Below, in pieces: positions 16,809 to 27,700 of a stretch of 64,000 nucleotides of DNA. The DNA lies in assembly GCF_001027285.1 (NCBI RefSeq), contig NZ_CP011509.1, positions 6,348,501 through 6,412,500 of the forward strand, written 5' to 3'. A program made the position numbers and the translations under genes. The notes below the pieces were generated by a model that was given only the letters and a program-made list of their open reading frames with translations, was not told the DNA's origin and made no database searches. The DNA comes from Archangium gephyra. GTDB taxonomy: Bacteria > Myxococcota > Myxococcia > Myxococcales > Myxococcaceae. How positions within the stretch are numbered: position 1 is the first letter of the stretch; the number at the start of each line of letters is the position of its first letter.

Positions 16809-18467
16809 CTAGAAGTTGGTGTTGCTGAGGTGCAGCCCCTGCTGCGGCACCTCGTCCGCGCGGGCACCCTTGTAGCGCAGGATGTAGATGCCGCTGTTGA
16901 TGTCGGCGATGTAGATCAGCCCGTTGTAGAGCAGGGGCTGGGACCAGAACCACACGTCCGGGCTGTTGCGGAACGGCTCCACGATGTCCGGAGCGGGTTT
17001 GGGCACGTAGACGCCCACCTCCATCGGGAGCACCGGGTTGGAGATGTCCCAGGCGCGCAGGCCCCCCGAGTACCAGGAGATGAAGAACAGGTTGGGGAAG
17101 ACGAGGTGCGAGTGCGGGGAGAACTCGCGCCCGAGCGCCGGGTCACCCGGACCTCCGGCATAGCAGTTGGCCTCCAGGTTCTCGGGCAGCAGGTAGCGCG
17201 ACACCACCTGCGGGAAGCGCTCGACCGTGATGTCCAGGATGGTGCCCACGCTCCAGGGGCAGGTGTCCACGCCGTTGCGCTCGCCGGAGACGAGCAGATA
17301 GGGCCGGCCCGGGACGGGATACACGGAGTGCTCGGTCCACGCATTCGGAGGCGTGAAGTCCACCCTGGCATTGGGCTCCGGGTCGAGCTTGCGCAGGCAC
17401 AGGTTGGGGTCCTTGTTGGTCGTCGCGTCGGCGGTGACGGTGTGGGGCGTGCATGGCAGGCCCTGCGTCAGACGCGAGCTGTCCAGGATGTAATAGCCCG
17501 CGTGGATGTTGGCCACGTACGTCCGCGCTCCATCCGGGGTCACGGACATGGAGTGGACGTTGTTGCGTTGCGTGGCGGGCCGCTCCGCGTTGAAGACGAA
17601 GTGGTCGTTGCGGTAGGCGCCCGGATCGATGGGCTCCGTGCGGGGCACCGCCGGGCTGAGCGTGAAGCTCGCCACCGGGTCCGGGCTGATGGGGCTGTTG
17701 GGGGGATCCCTCAGCTCGAACACCCGGAGCGAGGGCTCCCTCACGGTGCCCAGGTGGATGGCGGAGAAGAGCAGGAAGCGCCCTGGATCGCGCGGATCCT
17801 TCCACAGGAAGAACTCATGCGGCCGATCGACTCCCAGGGGGATGGTCTGCTTGAGGACCGGGTTGCGGCAGTCGGTGATATCGTAGATCTGGTAGTTGTT
17901 CACCGCGCTGCTGTCGGGCCCCGTCTCCCGGAAGTTCATCACGATGAGGGTGTTCCGCTCGGGGATGGTCCGGAGCTCGCGCGAGGTGGCGTTGAGGAGG
18001 GTGGGCAGGGCGCCCACGACCTCGGGCTTGCTCGGATCCCGGATGTCCAGGATGAGCAGCTCCGGAGGCAGCGCGGGGGTGCCGAAGTCCGCCCCTGTTC
18101 CCGGCCGGCGCCCGACGCGGCTGCCGACATAGAGACAGTTGCCGGAGACGGCGGTGGGGCCGTTGAGGCCCCGGGGCCGGGTGTCTCCGGGATTGGGCAA
18201 GGGGTTGTAGCCGACGAGCTCGAAGTTCTCGACTTGCGGCAGCTTGTCGAGCGGCGCGCGGAGCGCTCCGATGATGGGGCGAGGCGCCTTCTTGAACGGA
18301 GTGTCGACGATCCGCGCGTCGGGCTCGGTCAGGGGCTCCGGGGCCGGCGGAGTCACCGGAGGTAGGTTGTCCTTGCACGCGGCGAGCAGGGAGAGCAGCG
18401 CGAGCAGCGCGAAGCGCCTGGGGGTGGATGTGCCTCGGGGGGGGATGGCGGCGGTGGCTGTCAGCAT
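16809..18467 (-). CDS. LVIVD-repeat-like beta-propeller lipoprotein
   Basis: This protein is about 552 aa with a lipoprotein signal (FALLALLSLLAAC, Cys near residue 31), so it is an envelope lipoprotein. The body has repeats typical of LVIVD/choice-of-anchor propellers: PELLILDIRDPSKPEVVGAL, YQIYDITDCRNPVLKQ, GYYILDSSRL, GLRAWDISNPVLPMEVGVY and IYIADINSGIYILRY. These are built around V/I-D-I-x-D/N-P-x-x-P turns. No catalytic residues are apparent; a ligand-binding or structural role is likely. The start is uncertain: ATG 18467 lacks a strong ribosome-binding site, and an in-frame GTG at 18536 is possible. It lies downstream of and parallel to another propeller lipoprotein gene, 78 bases away, possibly in one operon. 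Confidence 0.85.
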   Translation of the reverse strand: MLTATAAIPPRGTSTPRRFALLALLSLLAACKDNLPPVTPPAPEPLTEPDARIVDTPFKKAPRPIIGALRAPLDKLPQVENFELVGYNPLPNPGDTRPRGLNGPTAVSGNCLYVGSRVGRRPGTGADFGTPALPPELLILDIRDPSKPEVVGALPTLLNATSRELRTIPERNTLIVMNFRETGPDSSAVNNYQIYDITDCRNPVLKQTIPLGVDRPHEFFLWKDPRDPGRFLLFSAIHLGTVREPSLRVFELRDPPNSPISPDPVASFTLSPAVPRTEPIDPGAYRNDHFVFNAERPATQRNNVHSMSVTPDGARTYVANIHAGYYILDSSRLTQGLPCTPHTVTADATTNKDPNLCLRKLDPEPNARVDFTPPNAWTEHSVYPVPGRPYLLVSGERNGVDTCPWSVGTILDITVERFPQVVSRYLLPENLEANCYAGGPGDPALGREFSPHSHLVFPNLFFISWYSGGLRAWDISNPVLPMEVGVYVPKPAPDIVEPFRNSPDVWFWSQPLLYNGLIYIADINSGIYILRYKGARADEVPQQGLHLSNTNF

Positions 18468-18545
18468 TCGCGCAAGGTACCGGGACCCCCGATCCCGGAC
18501 GATGCGACCCGGGGCGGGGTTGAATGCCGGGTGCACGACGCTGTG

Positions 18546-19910
18546 TCACTCCGTCCGTCTGGCCGTGGTGATGAGGAAGGCATCCCGCTGGCCCTCCGCG
18601 GGGGTGGGAGAGAACAGGCCGCCCATCGTGTAGCCGACGATGAAGAGCTCCCCGCATGCGTCCACCGCCACGGCGTTCGGGTGGTCATCTCCCTCGCTGC
18701 CCCATTGCTTGACGTCGAGCCGCTCGCCGTTCGCATCGAGCTTCATCATGAAGATGTCGTAGGAGCCCTTGTTGGCCTCGGGCTCCGTTTCGAGCACCGA
18801 GTCCAGGGTCTCGCCCACCACGATGATGTGGCCCTGGGCATCCACCGTCATGTCCGTCACGAAGTCGGCCCCGGGAGAGCCGTACTGCTTCGTCCAGAGG
18901 GGCTCGCCGATGGCGCCCTTCTCCGGGTCCATGTTGAGCAACCGCACCACCACGTCCTGACCGCCGTGGGATTGCGGCCCCATCACCCCGAACGTCGAGC
19001 CGGCGAGGAGCAGGTTCCCATCCTCCCGGAAGTGGGCGGCTTGCATCGTGTCCATGCTGATCGCCGACTGCCGCCAGAGGGGACCCGGTTCACCGGTGCC
19101 GGGATCGATCCTCCGCACGAACGAGCCTCGGATGGAACCGTTCTCGCTGTTGCCCGTGACGTAGATGCCCGAATCACGCCGGGTGTCCACGGCCAGACCG
19201 CCCAGCCGGTCGACGGAGGTGGTGTCGAAGGACCGCGACCAGCGCTCGCTCAGCGTCAGCCCTTCCGCTGGCAACTCCAACTTGATGAGGAAGGGGTCGT
19301 CCCATCGCTCGACGTAGGAGGTCCCGGGAGGCACGTAGACGTCGTCGAACCCGCTGACGATGAGCGCACCCTGGGTGTCGAAGGCGAGCCGGTTCGGGTG
19401 TTGCGGGCGCTCCGAGCCCCCCTGGTACAGGATCCCGTCCTGCTCGGAACCGACGAAGACGTCTTGTTGGCCCAGGTGGGTGAAATCAGCGGAGGCGCCG
19501 TGGGCCCGGTCGAAGGCCCCCGTGGTGCGGCCCGTGAAGTAGAGCGCGCCCGTGACCGGGTGGAAGGTCAGCGCATCGAGGGTCTCTGTGCTGCCCGGGA
19601 GGTCGACGCTTCTCGAGACACCGCTGGACCCGGCTCCCAGCCTCCACAGAACGCCCCTCGAATCCCCCGACGGGTCGAATCGCTCCGCTCCGACATCCCC
19701 CTGCTCATACCCGGCCAGGTAGAGCCGGCCCTGGGAGTCGATGGCCACGTCCAGGAACTCCTCGCTCTTCGTCGTCCCCGTCTGGAGTCCCTCCGCGCTC
19801 CAGCTCCAGCCCAGGGACTCCGTGGGCAGCTGGACGCACCCCGGCGGCGGCTTGTCCTTGCAAGCCGTCAGGGCCAACCCCAGAAGCACCACACCGGTTC
19901 GAATGGACAT
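18546..19910 (-). CDS. SBBP-type beta-propeller lipoprotein
   Basis: This 454-aa protein has a clear lipoprotein signal (MSIRTGVVLLGLALTAC, Cys17). The body consists of about seven blades with SBBP-like motifs such as DVAIDSQGRLYLAGY, RLAFDTQGALIVSGF, GLAVDTRRDSGIYVTGNS, DMTVDAQGHIIVVGET and AVAVDACGELFIVGYT. This suggests one seven-bladed propeller on the outer membrane. A GGGGGG ribosome-binding stretch sits just upstream of ATG 19910. No enzymatic motif is present. It lies between the ahcY terminator and the LVIVD lipoprotein, on the same strand as both. Confidence 0.88.
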   Translation of the reverse strand: MSIRTGVVLLGLALTACKDKPPPGCVQLPTESLGWSWSAEGLQTGTTKSEEFLDVAIDSQGRLYLAGYEQGDVGAERFDPSGDSRGVLWRLGAGSSGVSRSVDLPGSTETLDALTFHPVTGALYFTGRTTGAFDRAHGASADFTHLGQQDVFVGSEQDGILYQGGSERPQHPNRLAFDTQGALIVSGFDDVYVPPGTSYVERWDDPFLIKLELPAEGLTLSERWSRSFDTTSVDRLGGLAVDTRRDSGIYVTGNSENGSIRGSFVRRIDPGTGEPGPLWRQSAISMDTMQAAHFREDGNLLLAGSTFGVMGPQSHGGQDVVVRLLNMDPEKGAIGEPLWTKQYGSPGADFVTDMTVDAQGHIIVVGETLDSVLETEPEANKGSYDIFMMKLDANGERLDVKQWGSEGDDHPNAVAVDACGELFIVGYTMGGLFSPTPAEGQRDAFLITTARRTE

Positions 19911-19921
19911 GCGTACCCCCC

Positions 19922-19958
19922 AAAAAAGAAACCCCGGCTCGCCTGATGGCGGCCGGGG
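19922..19958 (-). terminator. intrinsic terminator of ahcY
   Basis: On the minus strand an 11-bp GC stem (interrupted by one bulged base) with a 4-base loop is followed by a run of T residues (the A run at 19922-19930 on the plus strand). It lies about 35 bases after the ahcY stop. Confidence 0.85.
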
Positions 19959-19992
19959 CTCTTGCTACCTCATCGAGGAGCGGGTCTCTACT

Positions 19993-21411
<1,419 letters not shown>

Positions 21412-21430
21412 GCGGTGCTCCTCGGCAGGG

Positions 21431-21477
21431 GGCTGGATGTGGCAGACGGGACCTGCTCGCCTCCCGGGCATCCAGCC
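21431..21477 (-). promoter_or_regulatory. leader hairpin between SAH riboswitch and ahcY
   Basis: The 9-bp arms GGCTGGATG/CATCCAGCC (21431-21439 and 21469-21477) enclose a second 5-bp stem (CGGGA/TCCCG). It lies directly between the aptamer and the ahcY ribosome-binding site, so it may belong to the expression platform. No T run follows. Confidence 0.5.
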
Positions 21478-21482
21478 ACGAG

Positions 21483-21548
21483 TCAGCGAGCGCCGTTGCA
21501 CGAACCTGAGCCTGGCGGGGAGAAACCCCGTTGCAGCGCTCCTCAGGG
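21483..21548 (-). ncRNA. SAH riboswitch aptamer upstream of ahcY
   Basis: The minus strand reads CCTGAGGAGCGCTGCAAC, a GC-rich hairpin (CGGGG/CCCCG), then GCCAGGCTCAGG, a short spacer, and GCAACGGCGCTCGC. This matches the SAH riboswitch consensus as I know it. P1 is CCTGAG with CTCAGG, the inner hairpin is capped by TTTCT, and the pseudoknot pairs GAGCGC with GCGCTC. It lies about 70 bases upstream of the ahcY start on the same strand, which is the expected context. SAH binding is known to raise ahcY expression in bacteria carrying this element. Confidence 0.92.
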
Positions 21549-21755
21549 TGCGCGGACCCTACAACAAGAGGGTGGGGTGCCGCCACAGAAGTGAACTCCC
21601 CGAGGAGCCGGGCGAGGGTGTGGGCGCGAGGCCGGGGACCCGAGGCGGACCTGCTCCCCCGGCGGGCGGGAAGACTTCCTCTTGGCGGGCTTCTTTGTCA
21701 CCGTGAGTGGACCCGGCGGGAACCTCGAGTGGCCGGGAAATCGGGGGAGACACAC

Positions 21756-22516
21756 ATGAGCAGGAGATTGGAAGGCAAGGCAGCGCTGGTGACGGGGGCG
21801 GGTTCGGGGATTGGCCGTGCGGCGGCGGCGGTGTTCGCGCGCGAGGGGGCGCGGGTGATCGTCTCCGACGTGAACGTGCCCGGCGGGGCGGAGACGGTGG
21901 CGGCCATCCAGAAGCAGGGGGGCGAGGCGCGCTTCATCCGCTGCGACATCTCGAAGCCCGCCGAGGTGGAGGCGCTCATTCGCGGTGCGGTGGAGGCCTT
22001 CGGGCGGCTGGACTGCGCCGTGAACAACGCGGGCATCTCCGGGGTGATGGCGCCCACGGGAGACTACCCCGAGGACATGTGGGACCGGATCATGGCCACC
22101 AACCTCAAGGGGGTGTGGCTGTGCATGAAGCAGGAGATCCAGCAGATGCTGAAGCAGGGGGCGGTAGCATCGTCAACACCGCCTCGGCGGCGGGGCTGGT
22201 GGGGGTGCCGATGGCACCGGCGTATGTGGCCGCCAAGCATGGTGTGGTGGGTCTCACGAAGACGGCGGCGCTGGAGTACGCGAAGGCGAACATCCGCATC
22301 AACGCGGTGTGCCCGGGAGTGGTCCGCACGCCGATGATCACCGTGGCCACGGATGGCAACCCGGAGATAGAGGCCGCGGTGATCGCGGCGGAGCCGGTGG
22401 GCCGCATGGGGACGCCCGAGGAGATCGGCGAGGCCCTGGTGTGGCTGAGCTCGGGTGCGGCGTCCTTCATCACGGGCGCCGCGCTCCCGGTGGACGGCGG
22501 GCTCGTCGCGCAGTAG
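21756..22516 (+). pseudogene. short-chain dehydrogenase/reductase interrupted by a one-base frameshift
   Basis: The first part, from ATG 21756 (GGGGGAG upstream), encodes TGAGSGIG (NAD(P)-binding), CDISKPAEVEAL and NNAGISGVM. The frame is lost in a run of five G at 22157-22161. One added G restores GGGSIVNTASAAGLVGVPMA, the catalytic YVAAK and the C-terminal GAALPVDGG. The corrected product is 253 aa, a normal length for a classical SDR oxidoreductase. Every catalytic residue (Ser, Tyr, Lys) is present after correction. A homopolymer sequencing error is at least as likely as a true mutation. The substrate is unknown. Confidence 0.85.
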
Positions 22517-22564
22517 CGCCCCTGGCGGCTGCTGTCGATGGCCCACGTGGGGGCCTGAGAGGAA

Positions 22565-22599
22565 GGGGGCCGTCCGGAGCACCGACGGAGGCGGCCCCC
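22565..22599. terminator. bidirectional terminator
   Basis: An inverted repeat GGGGGCCG...CGGCCCCC with an inner TCCG/CGGA pair lies between the converging ends of the SDR gene (+) and the metalloprotease gene (-). Confidence 0.65.
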
Positions 22600-22605
22600 G
22601 GTGCC

Positions 22606-24096
22606 TCAGTACAGGTGCGTGTACACACCCGCGTTGCCGAAGCCGATGATATCGGCACGGCCATTCCCGTTGATGTCCGCCAGCGTGCGCGGGTGCTTCT
22701 CCACGCGCCAATCCCCGGCGCTGTAGCCGAAGCTCGCCAGCCAGAACTGGGCTGGAGTGAAGCCGGTGCCCGTGGACAGCGCGACGATCACCCCGCCATG
22801 GGAGAAGCCGACGATGTCCGCCCGGCCATCCCCGTTCACGTCCGCCAGGGTGCGCGGGTGGTACTCCACGCGCCAGGAGGCGTTGTAGCCGAACTCCGCC
22901 AGCCAGAGCTGGCCTGGAGTGAAGCCGGTGCCCGTGGACAGCGCGACGATCACCCCGCCATGGGAGAAGCCGACGATGTCCGCCCGGCCATCCCCGTTCA
23001 CGTCCGCCAGGGTGCGCGGGTGGTACTCCACGCGCCAGGAGGCGGTGTAACCGAAGTCCGCCAGCCAGAACTGGGCTGGAGTGAAGCCGGTGCCGGTGGA
23101 CAGCGCGACGATCACCCCGCCATGGGAGAAGCCGACGATGTCCGCCCGGCCATCCCCGTTCACGTCCGCCAGGGTGCGCGGGTGGTACTCCACGCGCCAG
23201 GAGGCGGTGTAACCGAAGTCCGCCAGCCAGAGCTGGCCTGGAGTGAAGCCGGAGCCGGTGGACAGCGCGACGATCACCCCGCCATGGGAGAAGCCGACGA
23301 TGTCCGCCCGGCCATCCCCATTCACGTCCGCGGCGGTACGCGGGTGGTACTCCACGCGCCAGGAGGCGTCGTAGCCGAACTCCCGGCTCCACAGCACGTC
23401 ACCGTAGAGCTGGACGACGCCCGCGATGTCCGTGGCACTCAGCCGCCCGCTCCCGATCCAGACCGGGTTGCAGTAGTTCATCACCGACTGGAGGTCCCAG
23501 GCCCCAATCATCTGGTCGCCATTGGAGCCCTGGGCGGGTTGCGCGCAGGTGGCCGGCCGGTCCGGACGGTTCTGCTCGTGCGCGAAGCCGAGTGCATGGC
23601 CGAACTCGTGCACCGCGATGGCCCGGATGCAAAACTCCCGCTGGGGCTGGCAGTCCGTGGTGCTCCAGTTCGCGAAGGTGAAGTTGAGCTCCATGCCGTC
23701 GACGAAGCCGTCCAACCTGCTGCCGAGCCGCTTCACGTGAGGTCCCGCGGCCGCATCCGCGATACGGATGCGGACCCCCCGAGAAGTCGCGGTGCACGGG
23801 CCCCAACCGACGAAGTCGACCGCCGAGACACTTCCCCACGAGCCCTCTGCCGCATCCTGCACCCAGGCCCGCTCGGTGGCGTTCGCGGTCGTTGGATTCT
23901 CCCAGCAGACGCTGATGCGCGGAGAGCTCCACACGGAAGGGGTGTCGACGTAGAGCTCGCGTACATCCGTCGCGAGGGAAGGCGCCTGCTCGACGGGGGC
24001 CGGGGTCTGCTCGCTGGCACCACATCCCGAGGTGAGGAGAGGTCCCCACACCACGAGGAGGAACGGCAGGAGGGGAGGGAGGGTTCTGCTCTGCAA
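22606..24096 (-). CDS. metzincin-like zinc protease lipoprotein with C-terminal FG-GAP/VCBS-type repeats
   Basis: This protein is about 496 aa. The likely start is TTG 24096, which puts a lipoprotein signal (LPFLLVVWGPLLTSGC) at the N-terminus; upstream in-frame starts give a poor signal. Residues about 50-250 hold a matrixin-like protease domain with IAVHEFGHALGFAHEQNRPD, the zinc motif HExxHxxGxxH, and a Met-turn candidate SVMNY. The C-terminal half contains five copies of a 54-residue repeat centred on DVNGDGRADIVGFSHGGVIV, similar to FG-GAP/VCBS calcium-binding propeller blades. The repeats are nearly identical in DNA. It is probably a secreted or surface protease. It ends at the convergent terminator with the SDR. 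Confidence 0.85.
   Translation of the reverse strand: MQSRTLPPLLPFLLVVWGPLLTSGCGASEQTPAPVEQAPSLATDVRELYVDTPSVWSSPRISVCWENPTTANATERAWVQDAAEGSWGSVSAVDFVGWGPCTATSRGVRIRIADAAAGPHVKRLGSRLDGFVDGMELNFTFANWSTTDCQPQREFCIRAIAVHEFGHALGFAHEQNRPDRPATCAQPAQGSNGDQMIGAWDLQSVMNYCNPVWIGSGRLSATDIAGVVQLYGDVLWSREFGYDASWRVEYHPRTAADVNGDGRADIVGFSHGGVIVALSTGSGFTPGQLWLADFGYTASWRVEYHPRTLADVNGDGRADIVGFSHGGVIVALSTGTGFTPAQFWLADFGYTASWRVEYHPRTLADVNGDGRADIVGFSHGGVIVALSTGTGFTPGQLWLAEFGYNASWRVEYHPRTLADVNGDGRADIVGFSHGGVIVALSTGTGFTPAQFWLASFGYSAGDWRVEKHPRTLADINGNGRADIIGFGNAGVYTHLY
22660..23390 (-). repeat. near-identical 162-bp tandem repeats within the protease gene
   Basis: Blocks containing GATGTCCGCCCGGCCATCCC recur at a 162-bp period four to five times, with only a few base changes between neighbours. 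They encode the 54-aa repeats. Such uniformity suggests recent duplication or gene conversion. Confidence 0.8.
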
Positions 24097-24283
24097 GAAA
24101 AGCTCGCTGTTCAGGGCGGGATCGTCCAGCCCTGAGGGGAGCAAAGCAAACCTCGTCGCCAGCGAGACAGCAGCCGGGTGACGGCGGTAACCCGCCTGTG
24201 CACCCGGTAGCCGCGGCACGAAGGGCGTGCCGGGTTGCGTGCCCCCCGAGCCGTCAGAGCCCGTGCGCCGCCTGCTTCACTCT

Positions 24284-24420
24284 CCAAAACAGGTGCGGAG
24301 GAGTCGAAGAGGCGCCCCTGGCAGCGGCAGCCAGGAGCCGCTGAAGGAGAGGACGCCGCGAGCGGACTGGGCTGAGCTGCTCAGGAGGACGTTCGACTTC
24401 GACGTGTTCGCCTGGCTAGA
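24284..24420 (+). pseudogene. second fragment of an IS91-family transposase C-terminal region
   Basis: The frame encodes KERTPRADWAELLRRTFDFD followed by VFAWLEGR. This is the same segment as at 1021-1173 and retains slightly more of the downstream part, where intact IS91-type transposases carry V-F-x-C-x-x-C. The cysteines are absent and the frame decays. No catalytic region or insertion ends are visible. It is a degenerate remnant of the same element family as the first copy. Confidence 0.5.
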
Positions 24421-24703
24421 AGGCAGAACCTCCAATCCACTGACACACACTCTCTCGTTGTCTGACAACTCGAGACGCAAATGCTGAGAGCATGAGGCGC
24501 GCAATCCATGTCGCGAGCGCGTGACGTGTCTTCACCCTTCAATCACGAAGAGGCCTCTGTCCTGGACATGGCCGAAGAGCTAACAATTCGTTCTGGCTTG
24601 TCCCTCCTGTCTGCCCTTGTAGCTCAGTTGCTCATCGACAGCGGCCCACTGAAGTCCATGACTGAGCTCGACTGGAGGGATGCCACATGGAGAACTCTTG
24701 AAT

Positions 24704-27700
24704 ATGAAATTCTTCAAAGTCCTGGCGAAACCAACACACGCGACCCTCGCACTGCTGCTTGGCGCGCTGCTCGTGGGAGGCTGCGGTGGTTCCGAGATGG
24801 AACCGGCGGAGCTTCCCGCGTCGCAGAAGACCACGAGCGCTTCGTCCAGCCTCATCAGGGCGAGCCATCCGATGCCGGCGCGACTCGCGGCCGGACAGGA
24901 GCACACCCTGGTCGTCCGCCCGGATGGCACCGTCTGGGCCGCGGGCTCCAACGCATACGGTCAGCTCGGCGACGGAACGAACACAGACCAGGCGAGCTTT
25001 GTCCGGGTACAGAACCTGACCCATGTGGTGGCTGTGGCGGCCGGGCTCTCCCACTCTCTGGCGCTGCGTGCGGACGGTACGGTCTGGGCCTGGGGCTCCA
25101 ACTTCTCGGGCCAGCTCGGCGACGGCTCGAGCGTGGACAGCCTCGTCCCCGTGCAAGTTCCCGGCCTCAGTGGGGTGACTGTGATTGGCGCGGGAACGGA
25201 ACACTCCCTGGCCGCGCGCTCGGATGGGACCCTCTGGGCATGGGGGGCCAACTGGGACGGCCAGCTGGGCAACGGCACCACGACCTCCCGCACCACCCCG
25301 GCGAAGGTGGGCACCCTGGGCAATGTGGTGTCCCTGGCGGCGGGAAGCTCCCACTCGATAGCTCTTCGCTCCGATGGCACTATCCTGGCCTGGGGTGCCG
25401 GTTCGAATGGACAGCTCGGCAATGGCTCGACGGCTCGCCGGCTCACTCCGATCGTGCTCCCCGGCCTGAGCGGGGTGCTATCCATCGCCGCAGGTGACAG
25501 CCACTCCTTGGCGCGGCTGTCGGATGGCACCCTGAGGGCCTGGGGCAACAACGCCTACGGCCAGCTCGGCGATGGGACGACCACGAACCGTTTGTCCCCC
25601 GTCACGGTGCCGGGCCAGAACGGCGTGGTGGCCATCTCCGCCGGGCTGAACTCTTCCCTGGCCATACGCGCGAATGGCACTACATGGGCCTGGGGCTACA
25701 ACGCCTACGGCCAGCTCGGCGACGGGACGCTGGTGGACCGTGCCACGCCCGTCCAGGTGAGTGGGGTGAGCCAGGGCCGGATGGCGGCCATGGGCAGCAC
25801 GCACTCGCTCCTGCTGCTCGCCTCGGGGGCCGTCTACACCTGGGGCGGCAACTTCCTGGGCCAGCTCGGTAATGGCACCACGAGCGACAGTTCTACTCCG
25901 GGGCTGACGAAAATGATCTCCGGATGGGGCGATCTGTCCGGCGGGGATAGCCATTCGCTCCTGCTGCGGCCGGACGGCACGCTCTGGTCCGCCGGTGACA
26001 ACCGCACGGGTCAGCTCGGAGACGGGACGACGAACGACAGCTCGACTCCCATACAACTGCGGAGTTTGAGCAACGTCGTGGACGCGGATGCCGGTGGAAG
26101 CTACTCCGTCGTCGCCCTGGCTGACGGTACGGTCTGGGCCTGGGGCAACGGCCAGCAAACGCCCAAGCAAGTCGTCGGGTTGAGCAATGCGGTGGCCGTT
26201 TGCGTGGGGAAAACAGGGGACGGCAACGCGACCGCGCTCAAGGCGGATGGCACTGTGTGGACCTGGAGCTACTACAATCATTCCGCGCCCGTGCAGGTGG
26301 CGGGTTTGTCGGGAGTGGTGTCCTTGTCAGGGGGCTACTTCCACACCGTTGCGCTGCGCGCGGATGGCACGGTCTGGGCCTGGGGCAACAACGACTATGG
26401 CCAGTTGGGAGACGGGACAAACACCACGCGCTCCGCGCCCGTGCAGGTGAGCGGCCTGGGTAACGTGGTGGCCGTAGCGGGCGGAGCCAATTATTCCCTG
26501 GCGCTGCGAGCGGACGGCACCGTCTGGGCCTGGGGCATCAACACCTACGGCCAGTTGGGGAACGGGACGAGCACCACGAGTTACGTGCCCGTGCAGGTGT
26601 CCGGCCTGACGGGAGTGGTGTCCCTGTCTGCGGGAGGCTGGCATTCCGTGGCCCTGCGCGGCGATGGCACCGTCTGGTCCTGGGGCTACAACGGGGTTGG
26701 ACGGTTGGGAGACGGGACCACCACCACCCGTTACACGCCGGTACAAGTGACGGGCGTCAGCAACATCGTGGCCGTGGGGACCGGCACCTACCATGGGCTT
26801 GCGCAGAGCGCGGACGGCACCATCTGGGCCTGGGGGATGAACTACACCGGACAGCTCGGCAATGGCACCATTGATGAGCGAGTGGCCCCCTACAAGCTGA
26901 CCAGCTTGACCAACGTGGTGGAGGTGACAGCCGGGCAGTACCATATCTCCATGGCGCTGCGCGCGGATGGCACCGTCTGGGCGTGGGGCTATCTGGGCTA
27001 TAACCAGCGCACGCCGGTGCAGGTGAGCGGTTTGAGCAACGTGGTGGATATCGCCGCCGGCGCCTACCACTTCATGGCGCTGCGCTCGGATGGCACCGTG
27101 TGGACGTGGGGTTTCTCCAACGCCAGTGGCCAGCTCGGTGACGGGACGACGACCAAGCATATGACACCAGCTCAGGTACCTGGGTTGACGCAGGTGTCGA
27201 CCATCGCGGCGGGTGGAGATCACTCCCTGGCCGTGCGCTCGGACGGCACCGTTTGGAGTTGGGGCAGCAACAGCTCTGGACAGATTGGAGATGGAACGAC
27301 CACGAACCGTCTGATTCCCACCCAGGTCAAGAATCTGAGCGGCGTCATCTCCGTGTCCGCGGGCACCTATCATTCCATCGCCCTGGGGGTGGATGGCAGG
27401 GTCTGGGTATGGGGTAGTAACCAATATGGCCAGCAGGGCAATACCGAGGGTTACTTCAGTGCCCTTCCCGTACAGGTCGCCAGCCCCACGGGAGTCGTGG
27501 AGGTGGTGTCTGGGGCGGAGCACATCCTCGCCAGGCGCTCGGACGGAACCCTCTGGGCGTGGGGATCCAACGGCTCCGGACAAGTGGGGAACGGGTCTTT
27601 CGGCTCGGTCAGCGCGCCGGTTCAGGTGCTGAGTTCCGTGAGGTCCGTGGGCGCCAGCAGGTCGTCCTCATATGCGGTGCGCGTCGACGGCACGCTGTGG

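Noticed and set aside
22660-23390. Regular repeats that might be a CRISPR-like array
   Set aside because: The 162-bp units are coding in one frame throughout, with no unique spacers; they are protein repeats.
24615-24640. GTAGCTCAGTTG, resembling a tRNA D arm
   Set aside because: No anticodon arm, T arm or matching acceptor stem follows within tRNA distance.
24508-24703. Short open frame before the second RCC1 gene, containing LSLLSALVAQLLIDSGPL
   Set aside because: It has no convincing ribosome-binding site or family and runs out of frame into the RCC1 gene; at most a leader or a remnant.
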